This document shows, one piece after another, positions 7,627 through 15,465 of a DNA stretch of 64,000 nt. The notes under the pieces were generated by a model that searched no databases, was not told the origin of the DNA, and was given only the letters and a program-made list of their open reading frames with translations. This DNA is from Centipeda felix (GTDB lineage Bacteria; Bacillota; Negativicutes; Selenomonadales; Selenomonadaceae): contig NZ_LT891958.1 in the NCBI RefSeq assembly GCF_900186465.1, positions 248,001 to 312,000 on the forward strand, written 5' to 3'. Each line of letters starts with the position of its first letter. Within the stretch, counting starts at the first letter, position 1. The position numbers and the translations under genes were made by a program.

Positions 7627-8052
7627 CTACGCCGGGGCCACTGCTGTGGGTTCCTCACCCGTCGACGTCTCAGCCACCGGCGGCTCATGCACCTCATCCG
7701 GTGACGTCATGTGCGTCAGCGTCTCCGCCGACAGCGGACGGAAATCCTTGGGCTCAGCAAAGGCAATTGCATCCTCTGCGCCGTCGTCCTCTGCGTCAAA
7801 GTCGATGTCATCGGCATCATAAACGATCTTCTTCATATCTTCCATGCGCTCGTCCGGCATCTTGTCGTACGCTGTCCAACCTTTTGCCTCGAGAATGAAG
7901 GTGACAAGATAGGTAAATGCACCGGCACAGACGAACGCGATGAGGCTGCGCAGAAATGCTGTGCCAATACGCGCATCGGTAAAGAGCCCCGTCAAAAAAA
8001 CGACGAGAGCAGCGATCACCGAAAATGCGAGCGCCATCCCCACTTTGAACAA
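7627..8052 (-). CDS. Two-helix membrane protein between cheD and fliA, unknown
   Basis: This 141-residue protein has two membrane helices (about residues 3-25 and 33-55). A cytoplasmic tail follows, very rich in Asp/Glu and Pro (ADDIDFDAEDDGAEDAIAF), with predicted pI well on the acid side. It lies inside the che-fli operon, 15 bases after cheD. Short membrane proteins at this place occur in other Negativicutes operons, but no function is known to me. An assembly or anchoring role in motility is only inferred from the neighbours. Confidence 0.55.
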   Translation of the reverse strand: MFKVGMALAFSVIAALVVFLTGLFTDARIGTAFLRSLIAFVCAGAFTYLVTFILEAKGWTAYDKMPDERMEDMKKIVYDADDIDFDAEDDGAEDAIAFAEPKDFRPLSAETLTHMTSPDEVHEPPVAETSTGEEPTAVAPA

Positions 8053-8067
8053 GAAATCACCTTCCCC

Positions 8068-8553
8068 CTAGATGGTTTTATCCCCTTTGCTGACGGTCTT
8101 GACGGTATACGTACCGTCATTCAAGTCGATGGATACGGTGCGTCCATAGTTGAGCCCCGTATCCTCGGCGATGAGGCGGATGCCATGTGCCGCCAGAAGA
8201 TCCTTTGCCGCCTGTGCATTTCGCTCGCCGACGCGCATGACGCTCGTCGAGTTGGAGAACGCAAACATCTGCGCTCCGCCCGCGATCTTTGCAACGAGAC
8301 GGGACTTTACCCCCCCAAGTTTCAGAACGTCCGCCAGCATGAGCGGAAATCCCGTATCGATGAACTTCGCCGGTGTATCGGAGGGGCGTGCCTGCTTACT
8401 GTCCGGCAGCATATAGTGGAGCAGGCCGCCCACTTTTTCCTTAGGGTCATATAGTGAAAGGCCGATGCAGGAACCCAGTCCATAGCTGATGAGTGTGGCG
8501 GGAGCCGCACCGACCTTGTAGTCGGCCATGCCGACTTTGATCAAATTCGGCAT
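8068..8553 (-). CDS. cheD: Chemoreceptor glutamine deamidase CheD
   Basis: CheD deamidates glutamines of chemoreceptors and binds CheC to adapt the response. The 161-residue protein carries the catalytic Cys29 in GLGSCIGLSLYD and His46 in GGLLHYMLP. The ATG at 8553 is used, with AGGAG nine bases before it. The upstream TTG at 8562 is less likely. The cheC stop lies one base before this start, so the two are translationally coupled, as expected for partners that form a complex. Confidence 0.95.
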   Translation of the reverse strand: MPNLIKVGMADYKVGAAPATLISYGLGSCIGLSLYDPKEKVGGLLHYMLPDSKQARPSDTPAKFIDTGFPLMLADVLKLGGVKSRLVAKIAGGAQMFAFSNSTSVMRVGERNAQAAKDLLAAHGIRLIAEDTGLNYGRTVSIDLNDGTYTVKTVSKGDKTI

Positions 8554-8554
8554 A

Positions 8555-9184
8555 TCATACAACTCCTACCGCATTCATAATGCTGCTCAGTGAGCCCGGA
8601 TCGGGGACAAGGAAAAAATGTCCCTTGATGCTGCGGTCATCCGCGACAAAATTCGTCTCTATGAGAAGTGCGTGATCCCCCATCTCTCCGAGCTGAACCA
8701 GAACAACATTGAGAATCGCCCCCGCCATGTCCACGGCAAGTGCCGGCACGGACGGGAGCATGCTGATCCCCGTAAAGCTATAGAACGCATTGAGGTATGA
8801 GCCAGCAAGAATGTTTCCGACCTCCATCAATGCGGATTCATCCATCGGGCTGAGCTCTGTCGTCGTTGTTCCGACCTCACGCCCGCACATCGTATCCGCG
8901 AGAGCAAACGCGCTGTCACGCGGAATGAGAAAAAGGATGTTACTCGGTGCTTTTCCGTAAACGCGCAGGAAAATACCGACGACCACGAGTTCCGGTCCGC
9001 CGACAAATTCCGGTACATCTTCAATTGGAACCAGTGCCACCTGCGGCACATTCATCTCGATGCGATGCTGGATCAGACGGGAAAGTGCCGTCGCGGAATT
9101 ACCCGCGCCGACATTTCCGATCTCCTGCAGCACATCGAGCTGCATATCCGACAGAGCTGTCAGGTCTTCCCCTTCTACAGTCAT
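8555..9184 (-). CDS. cheC: CheY-P phosphatase CheC
   Basis: CheC dephosphorylates CheY-P and is stimulated by CheD. Two active-site signatures are visible: EIGNVGAGNSATALS (Glu21/Asn24) and the second S-x-x-x-E-x-x-N repeat in MDESALMEVGNILAG. Length (209 residues) is normal. It lies in cheA-cheW-cheC-cheD order, the Firmicute/Thermotoga arrangement. Confidence 0.95.
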   Translation of the reverse strand: MTVEGEDLTALSDMQLDVLQEIGNVGAGNSATALSRLIQHRIEMNVPQVALVPIEDVPEFVGGPELVVVGIFLRVYGKAPSNILFLIPRDSAFALADTMCGREVGTTTTELSPMDESALMEVGNILAGSYLNAFYSFTGISMLPSVPALAVDMAGAILNVVLVQLGEMGDHALLIETNFVADDRSIKGHFFLVPDPGSLSSIMNAVGVV

Positions 9185-9243
9185 CGACTCAATCCTTTTC
9201 TCATGCGGTGCAATTCCTCAAGGATTCACTGCACACTCCTGTG

Positions 9244-9708
9244 TTATTTTGCCTCCTTGAGGCCGACGATCTCCTCCAGATTGAGCAGAATGATCAGTCG
9301 TCCTCTGATATTTCCGATGCTGCTGATAAACTTGCTGCTCTCGCGCGCATTGGTTGCCTTCTTCGTATCGATAGGCGCGTTTTCGAGACTCAGCACCTCT
9401 GTCACTGCATCGACGAGCATGCCGACGTGCACATCCTCGACAGATACCGTAACAATACGCGTGCGGTCGGTATACGGCGTCTCCGCGAGACCAAGGCGCT
9501 GTTTGAGATCAATGACCGGAAGAACAGCACCACGCAGGTTGATGACACCCTTGATGAAGTCCGCCGCATAGGGGACACGGGTGATATCGGTGAGATTGCG
9601 GATCTCCTGCACGTTCAGAATGCTGACACCATATTCTTCATCACGCAGGTTGAATGCCACGTACTGGTTGTTCTGCGGCGCGCCGCCCCGATTCATATCC
9701 TCTGCCAT
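9244..9708 (-). CDS. cheW: Chemotaxis coupling protein CheW
   Basis: CheW links chemoreceptors to CheA. This is a single CheW domain of 154 residues, with the family stretches YVAFNLRDEEYGVSILNVQEI and GVINLRGAVLPVIDLKQRLG. It follows cheA by 19 bases and is the only cheW in the window. Confidence 0.96.
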   Translation of the reverse strand: MAEDMNRGGAPQNNQYVAFNLRDEEYGVSILNVQEIRNLTDITRVPYAADFIKGVINLRGAVLPVIDLKQRLGLAETPYTDRTRIVTVSVEDVHVGMLVDAVTEVLSLENAPIDTKKATNARESSKFISSIGNIRGRLIILLNLEEIVGLKEAK

Positions 9709-9727
9709 CTTCTTTTCCCTCCCCTGC

Positions 9728-11779
9728 TCACTGCTGAATCATCGTTGCGACATCGAGAATGAGTGCAACTCTACCGTCGCCAAGCACCGTTGCTCCGCCG
9801 AAGAGCTTGAGTCCGGCGAAGAGGTTCCCCAGTGTCTTGATAACGATTTCCTGCTGACCGATGAGGTTGTCCACCACGATGCCTGCCTTCGCCTCGCCGG
9901 CATGGACAACGACGACAAAGAGCTCCTCGGAGTCCTTCACATGCGGAACCTGCAGTGCCTCCTCCATGCGGACAATCGGGATGATCTCACCGCGCAGGAC
10001 GATGACCTCCTTGTTCTGGATGGTCTGGATATCCGTCGGCTCGATGTTGACCGTGCTGTCGATGGAGGTGAGCGGAATGGCGTACATCTCTTCCTGTACG
10101 CGGACAAGCATCGCCTGGATGATCGCGAGCGTCAGCGGGAGCTTGATCTTAAAGATGGATCCCTCGTCGATATGCGTCTCTACATCGACGTGCCCGGAGA
10201 GTGCCTCGATCTTGCTGCGCACAACGTCCATGCCGACGCCGCGACCCGAGATATCGGTGATCTGCTCCGCCGTGGAGAATCCTGGCAGGAAGATGAGGCG
10301 GACGGCATCTGTATCGTCGAGGCGGTCTGCCTCATCCTGCGTGATCATGCCCTTTTCGACCGCTTTGCGGCGAATCTTATTGGCGTCAATGCCCGCACCG
10401 TCATCCGTAATCATGATGACGACGTTATTGCCTTCGTGACGCGCAATCAGCCCGACCTCACCGACGCGCGGCTTGCCCTTTGCCTCACGCGCATCAGGGC
10501 TCTCAACGCCATGGTCGAGGGAGTTGCGCAGAAGATGCATGATCGGATCGCCGATCTCGTCGATAACAGTACGATCAAGCTCCGTCTCTTCGCCCTCGAT
10601 GGTGAGGTTGATCTCCTTTCCCAGTTCCTTCGATACGTCGCGCACCATGCGCGGGAAGCGGTTGAACACGGCACTGACTGGAACCATGCGGACCTTCATG
10701 ACGATGTTCTGCAGATCACCCGTCACACGATCCATCTGTTCGAGTGTCTCCATGAGGTCACTCATGCGATGGGTCTGTCCGATCTGTTCAAGACGTACCT
10801 TGTTGATAACCAGCTCGCCCATGAGGTTCATGAGCGTATCGAGCTTTTCGATGTCGACACGAACGCTCTGGCTCTGGTGCTGCTTCTTCGGAGCCGCCTT
10901 TGCGCCTTCCTTCTTTGCCGGAGGTGCCGCCTTCTTTGCCGCAGGTGCTGCCGCAGCTGCCGGAGCGGCAGGAGCCGGCTCAGCCGGCTTGGCGAGCGCA
11001 TCAGGATCGAGCTCCTCCACACCGATGTCCTCGATCTCAGAGACGGTATCAACGGCATTCGTCACAGCCTCAGCGTCGCTTGCTGTTGCGAGTACGATAT
11101 CGAAGCTGCGCTCAAATTTCTCCTGCTCGAGATCCTCCGCCGAGGGAACGCTCTTGATGACATCACCTATCTCATCCAATGCATGCATGACCATGACAGA
11201 ACGCGCTGCCTTGAGCACACAGCTCTCCATCAGTGTAACCTTGACATGGAAGACGTTCATCCCAGCGTCCTTCGCCTTTTTCATGACATCGAGGTCAATG
11301 TCATCAATGCCGAGATCGCCCCCCGCTCCGCCAGATGCATCACCCGCCGCCGGGGCAGCCGAAGCTCCCCCTGCAGCAGGAGCTGCAGCCGGAGGAGGCG
11401 TTCCCTTGGAGATAGAGCTGAGCTTAGCGACGAGGTCGGAGACATCGACGACATCCTCCGCCTCACCGTTGCCGACGCTATCCACCATCTGCTCCAGTGA
11501 GTCAAGACACTTGAAGAGCGTGTCTATGATGTCCTCGTTGAGCTTCAGCTCTTCCTTGCGGACAAGGTCAAGGACGTCTTCCATCTCATGCGTCAGCTCC
11601 GCGATCTTCGCGAAGCCCATCGTCGCAGACATGCCCTTCAGCGTGTGAGCGTTGCGGAAGATGTCGTTGACGACACTGATCTCCTCCATGTTCTCTTCGA
11701 GACGCAAAAGGCCTTCGTTCAGGGACTGCAGATGCTCATGCGACTCATCCAGGAACATATCCATATACTGGTTATCCAT
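9728..11779 (-). CDS. cheA: Chemotaxis histidine kinase CheA
   Basis: CheA is the receptor-controlled kinase for CheY. The 683 residues show a P1 domain with phosphorylated His45 (NAHTLKGMS), a Pro/Ala/Gly-rich linker and a P2 domain. A second Pro/Ala/Lys-rich linker leads to a dimerisation domain (QSVRVDIEKLDTLMNLMGEL) and an ATPase domain (LLRNSLDHG, DDGAGID, GRGVGMDVV). A C-terminal P5 CheW-like domain ends the protein. All kinase boxes are intact. It lies between cheB and cheW. Confidence 0.97.
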   Translation of the reverse strand: MDNQYMDMFLDESHEHLQSLNEGLLRLEENMEEISVVNDIFRNAHTLKGMSATMGFAKIAELTHEMEDVLDLVRKEELKLNEDIIDTLFKCLDSLEQMVDSVGNGEAEDVVDVSDLVAKLSSISKGTPPPAAAPAAGGASAAPAAGDASGGAGGDLGIDDIDLDVMKKAKDAGMNVFHVKVTLMESCVLKAARSVMVMHALDEIGDVIKSVPSAEDLEQEKFERSFDIVLATASDAEAVTNAVDTVSEIEDIGVEELDPDALAKPAEPAPAAPAAAAAPAAKKAAPPAKKEGAKAAPKKQHQSQSVRVDIEKLDTLMNLMGELVINKVRLEQIGQTHRMSDLMETLEQMDRVTGDLQNIVMKVRMVPVSAVFNRFPRMVRDVSKELGKEINLTIEGEETELDRTVIDEIGDPIMHLLRNSLDHGVESPDAREAKGKPRVGEVGLIARHEGNNVVIMITDDGAGIDANKIRRKAVEKGMITQDEADRLDDTDAVRLIFLPGFSTAEQITDISGRGVGMDVVRSKIEALSGHVDVETHIDEGSIFKIKLPLTLAIIQAMLVRVQEEMYAIPLTSIDSTVNIEPTDIQTIQNKEVIVLRGEIIPIVRMEEALQVPHVKDSEELFVVVVHAGEAKAGIVVDNLIGQQEIVIKTLGNLFAGLKLFGGATVLGDGRVALILDVATMIQQ

Positions 11780-11797
11780 TGATATTCCCCCTACTTC

Positions 11798-12415
11798 CTA
11801 TCTTCTCACAGCCGCCTGAATCGCTCCCGCGATCTTGGGCAATGGGCATATCTCATCGGCCAGCCCCGCATCGACCACAGATTTTGGCATTCCGTAGACG
11901 ACACAGGTCGCTTCATCCTGCGCAATGCAGTAGCCGCCATTTTGCTTGATCCGGCGCATCCCTTCCCTACCGTCACATCCCATCCCCGTGAGGATGACGG
12001 CGACGACATCGTTCCCTAGATGCGCCACAGAGTCGTACATGACATTCACCGCAGGACGGTGATTTCCAACGGGCGGCTCATCGCTGAGTGCGATACGCCG
12101 TCCCCCCGCCTCCTGCCGAACGCGCAGCTGCCGATTCCCCGGCGCGATATAGACGCAGCCGGGCCGCAGCACATCGCCGTCGCAGGCCTCCCGAACCTCA
12201 ACACGGGCAACTCCGTTCAGGCGCTCCGCCAGCGCTCCCGTGAATCCGGCCGGCATGTGCTGAACGACGACAACAGGACAGGGGAAATGTTCCGACAGCC
12301 CCGTAATGACCGTCTGCAGTGCCTGTGGCCCGCCTGTCGATGAGCCGATGGCGACAATCCGACGGTTCTGTGGGGCTCCGCGGACATGGGTCTCATAATG
12401 CTGTAAATCAGTCAT
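11798..12415 (-). CDS. cheB: CheB methylesterase domain protein lacking a receiver domain
   Basis: CheB demethylates (or deamidates) chemoreceptor glutamyl residues. The 205 residues make up the catalytic domain alone: IGSSTGGPQAL (nucleophile Ser), VVVQHMPAGFTG (His) and ILTGMGCDGREGM (Asp). The usual N-terminal CheY-like receiver and linker (about 140 residues) are absent. No receiver frame precedes it, because the PilZ gene ends eight bases inside this gene. Activity therefore cannot be controlled by CheA phosphorylation in the usual way. No cheR is present in the window. Confidence 0.9.
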   Translation of the reverse strand: MTDLQHYETHVRGAPQNRRIVAIGSSTGGPQALQTVITGLSEHFPCPVVVVQHMPAGFTGALAERLNGVARVEVREACDGDVLRPGCVYIAPGNRQLRVRQEAGGRRIALSDEPPVGNHRPAVNVMYDSVAHLGNDVVAVILTGMGCDGREGMRRIKQNGGYCIAQDEATCVVYGMPKSVVDAGLADEICPLPKIAGAIQAAVRR

Positions 12416-13100
12416 TGCTCACGCGCTCCACTTGAGCACGCTGCACTTGGAAAAGATAGCGGATGATCTTATCCCTCATGCTGCGTGACACTGCCAGAAA
12501 CTGGATGCCGATGTGATAGATCGGCGTATCGTCCTCACGCTCCACGCGCGTTACGCGCATCACCTTCGACATCATCTCGATCGTCCCAATGCCAGGAATA
12601 TCGTTGATATCGAGTGCTACGCCGGTATCGACGGGCAGACGCCGCGGCCAAACAAACGAGAGTCCGCTGCCGCTGAGATCGACAATCGGCACGTTCGTCG
12701 GCGCATCAATCGTCCCCTCGGCGTCGATGTGGCGGATCGTCGCCGTAAGATTCACCTTGGTACGGAACAGCCCGCGCTTCTGGAAGCGCTCGACAAACTC
12801 AGGGATGGAAATACGCAGCGTCGGAATCCGCCCGTCATGACGCCCATGCCCGCGATGTACGCTAAAGAAGCGATAGTGACAGCCATCGCCCCCTGCAAGT
12901 ACATACAAATTCTCGCCGACACGGGGGATGATCGGAACGAGCCGCTCATCCACGGGCATCGCGACGATGAGATCATCCCCGACAATGTCCTCCACGCGGC
13001 TGGTATATCCGGAAGTCCCCTCCTCGGTATTTTCAAAGAATATTTCCAATCGCTGTCCGATGGATAAAATACTCCTTGCATCTACCAATTCGCCCGCCAT
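12408..13100 (-). CDS. YcgR-type flagellar brake protein with PilZ domain
   Basis: This is a c-di-GMP receptor that slows the flagellar motor. The N-terminal YcgR domain (about residues 10-100) is followed by a PilZ domain (about 110-225). The c-di-GMP binding motifs are present: R-x-x-x-R in RGLFRTKV and D-x-S-x-x-G in VDLSGSGLSF. At 230 residues it is of normal length. It lies between flhG and cheB and overlaps cheB slightly, so it is part of the motility operon. Confidence 0.9.
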   Translation of the reverse strand: MAGELVDARSILSIGQRLEIFFENTEEGTSGYTSRVEDIVGDDLIVAMPVDERLVPIIPRVGENLYVLAGGDGCHYRFFSVHRGHGRHDGRIPTLRISIPEFVERFQKRGLFRTKVNLTATIRHIDAEGTIDAPTNVPIVDLSGSGLSFVWPRRLPVDTGVALDINDIPGIGTIEMMSKVMRVTRVEREDDTPIYHIGIQFLAVSRSMRDKIIRYLFQVQRAQVERVSND

Positions 13101-13118
13101 CTAAAATTTCCTCCTTGG

Positions 13119-14063
13119 CTAAGCTGAAAAGTTAAAAATTTGTTGCAAAAAACCTTTCCAGCCTCTTTTTACTTTCATTTCTTCCCCGGTGATAATTGCC
13201 TCTGCCAGCGCATCAATGCAGCGCGCGGCCGCAGATGCGGGTGCCGCCTTGATGAGCGGCTGCTGGCGCCGTACCGCCTTCGTCACGGAGGCGTCCTCAA
13301 AGACATAGCCGAGGCAGTCTACGGGCATGTGCAAGAACTTCTCTGCGGCCCGTTGGAGTTTCAGTGCAACCTCACGGCTCTCCTTCGGCTCGTAGACGCG
13401 GTTGATGACAAGGCGGAGATTCTTCTGTGCGGCGTAGATGCTGTATGCTTTCATAACAGCGTACGCATCCGTCAGGGAGGTCGGCTCCGGCGTCGTCACG
13501 AGGAGCACCTCGTCCGCCGCGAGGATAAAGTCCATCACGTTGCGCCCCAGTCCCGCGCCTGTGTCAACGAGGATCACATCGGCACGCGCGGCACAGTCGG
13601 CGAGCTTCTGCTGCAGGAGCAGCTTCTCCGCACGATCATATTCCAGAGCCTTCTCAATGCCCGAGCCGCCCGAGATGTACTGAACACCATGCGGCGACTC
13701 AACGATCACATCGTCCAGTTTGATCTCCGGCCGCAGGAGATCGAGCAGATGGCGCCGCGACGAGGTGCCGAGCATCACGTCGACATTCGCCATTCCGAGG
13801 TCGGCGTCGATGACGAGCACGCGATACCCCTTATCGCGCATTGCAATCGCCAGATTGACGGCGATGTTGGTCTTTCCGACACCGCCCTTCCCGCTGGTGA
13901 TCGCAACGACGCGTACATCTGCCCATGCCTTCGCCTGAGCAGACGAGAGCATCGGCCGTTCCGGCACTGTCTGCTGCGCAGGGGGAGGCGGCTGCGCCTC
14001 CGTGGGGGCAGGCTCTCCCTCGGCACCGACCATCTGTCGCAGCCGCGTTGCCTGATCTGTCAT
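13119..14063 (-). CDS. flhG: Flagellar number regulator FlhG (MinD-like ATPase)
   Basis: FlhG sets flagellar number and place with FlhF. The 314-residue protein has a short proline-rich N-terminus and a deviant Walker A motif of the MinD/ParA type (SGKGGVGKTNIAVNLA). It also shows VLVIDADLGMANVDVMLG and the Walker B-like DVILVDTGAGLGRNVMDF. It starts two bases after flhF ends. The last residues (KRGWKGFLQQIFNF) form an amphipathic helix that may bind membrane. Confidence 0.95.
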   Translation of the reverse strand: MTDQATRLRQMVGAEGEPAPTEAQPPPPAQQTVPERPMLSSAQAKAWADVRVVAITSGKGGVGKTNIAVNLAIAMRDKGYRVLVIDADLGMANVDVMLGTSSRRHLLDLLRPEIKLDDVIVESPHGVQYISGGSGIEKALEYDRAEKLLLQQKLADCAARADVILVDTGAGLGRNVMDFILAADEVLLVTTPEPTSLTDAYAVMKAYSIYAAQKNLRLVINRVYEPKESREVALKLQRAAEKFLHMPVDCLGYVFEDASVTKAVRRQQPLIKAAPASAAARCIDALAEAIITGEEMKVKRGWKGFLQQIFNFSA

Positions 14064-14064
14064 A

Positions 14065-15465
14065 TCATTCCCTCAAAAGCAGTTCCGCCAGCCGCTCCGC
14101 TGTCGCCGGAATGATGTCGTCCGGCACGCTCTGTCCGTTGGAGAGAAACGAAAGAGGCAGTCCGCGGTTGGCAAGAAGATTGAGCACCATCCCGAACGTC
14201 TGCGTCTCATCCATTTTCGTAAAGATGATGCAGTCGGGTTTGCACGGAGCAAAGCGTTCAATGATCTGCACGGCATCCTGCTCCTTCGTCGTCGCGCTGA
14301 CGACGAGGTGCTTCTCCATCCGCGCATACGCGGCAAGCAGCGAGGTCAGCTCCTCCATCTGGAATTCGTTGTACTGGCTGCGCCCCGCCGTATCCACGAG
14401 GACAAAATCCTTGCTGCGGTGACGCGCAATCGCCTTTTTGAGATCTGCTGCCGAGTAGACGACCTCGACGGGAAGCCCCAGAATCTCCGCATATTTTTTG
14501 AGCTGCTCCACCGCCGAGATGCGATAGGTATCTGCCGTGATAAGCGCTCCCTTGAGATTCTGCTCCAGCACAAAATGCGCGGCAATTTTTGCGAGTGTCG
14601 TTGTCTTACCGACGCCCGTCGTGCCGATGAAGGCATAGACACGCGCGCCGTGCGTCCCGGGTTTCAGTCCATCGGTGAACTGCATCACCTGTGACAGGTA
14701 GCCCGCCAAAACACCTGCAGCGCGGGGGTCAAGGCTGTCGAGATTCGCATCGGCGATGGGAATCTTCCCCGCCATATCCTCGCACAGTTCCTCACGGACA
14801 TCCTGCTTGACGAGCGCATCACGGATGGAGACCACCTCTTTGGGTTTGTTTGCCGCCATCATGGAGGCGAGCATCGTCTTCATCTGCGCAAGCTCATCCT
14901 CGAGCATGCGGATGCGCTCTGCCGAGCGGTCCTCATCTGCCACAGGGGCAGATGGCGGGGCTGCTGGCAGCTCTGCCACAGGCGTGGGCTGGGGCACCGT
15001 CTCATAGGCGGGTGCCTGCGCCGGAGCAGCGACAGGGGGCTGTGCCGGCGGAACATAGCCATCCTGCGGATAGGCGGGTGCCGGGGGTACCGGTGGTTCC
15101 ACCGGTGCAGCAGGCGGCGCTGCATAGGGCAGCTGCACCACGTCGGGGGCGTAGACATCGTACACGGGCCCCGCCTGAGGGGCGGCTCCTCCCTCTGAAC
15201 CTGCCGTTTCATTCATCCGATATCGGTTCACCACATTGGTCGGCAGGATCGGCGATGCCGGGGGAACATAGGCCGGAGACGGCTGCGGCGCCCGCTGCTG
15301 TGATTCATCCACCGCAGCAGTCACCTCGATCATCTCCGCGCCGCCAAGAACCCCCTCCTCACGATATTTCTTCGTGTGGAGGAGCACGGCATTACTGCCG
15401 AGTTCGTCCTTGATCTGCTCCATGGCCTCCTTGACCGAGGATGCGCGTACCGTTTTAACCTGCAC
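14065..15465 (-). CDS. flhF: Flagellar biosynthesis GTPase FlhF
   Basis: FlhF is an SRP-type GTPase that recruits the flagellar export base to the pole. The B domain (about residues 1-60, MQVKTVRASSVKEAMEQIKDEL) is followed by a long Pro/Ala linker. The NG domain contains GTTGVGKTTTLAK, DTAGRSQ and TKMDET. Length is 466 residues. The ATG directly follows the flhA stop, so translation is likely coupled. Confidence 0.96.
   Translation of the reverse strand: MQVKTVRASSVKEAMEQIKDELGSNAVLLHTKKYREEGVLGGAEMIEVTAAVDESQQRAPQPSPAYVPPASPILPTNVVNRYRMNETAGSEGGAAPQAGPVYDVYAPDVVQLPYAAPPAAPVEPPVPPAPAYPQDGYVPPAQPPVAAPAQAPAYETVPQPTPVAELPAAPPSAPVADEDRSAERIRMLEDELAQMKTMLASMMAANKPKEVVSIRDALVKQDVREELCEDMAGKIPIADANLDSLDPRAAGVLAGYLSQVMQFTDGLKPGTHGARVYAFIGTTGVGKTTTLAKIAAHFVLEQNLKGALITADTYRISAVEQLKKYAEILGLPVEVVYSAADLKKAIARHRSKDFVLVDTAGRSQYNEFQMEELTSLLAAYARMEKHLVVSATTKEQDAVQIIERFAPCKPDCIIFTKMDETQTFGMVLNLLANRGLPLSFLSNGQSVPDDIIPATAERLAELLLRE

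Noticed and set aside
9581-11500. 639-codon plus-strand frame opposite cheA
   Set aside because: It lies wholly over cheA, which has all kinase motifs. The His/Asp/Leu-rich product matches no fold I know.
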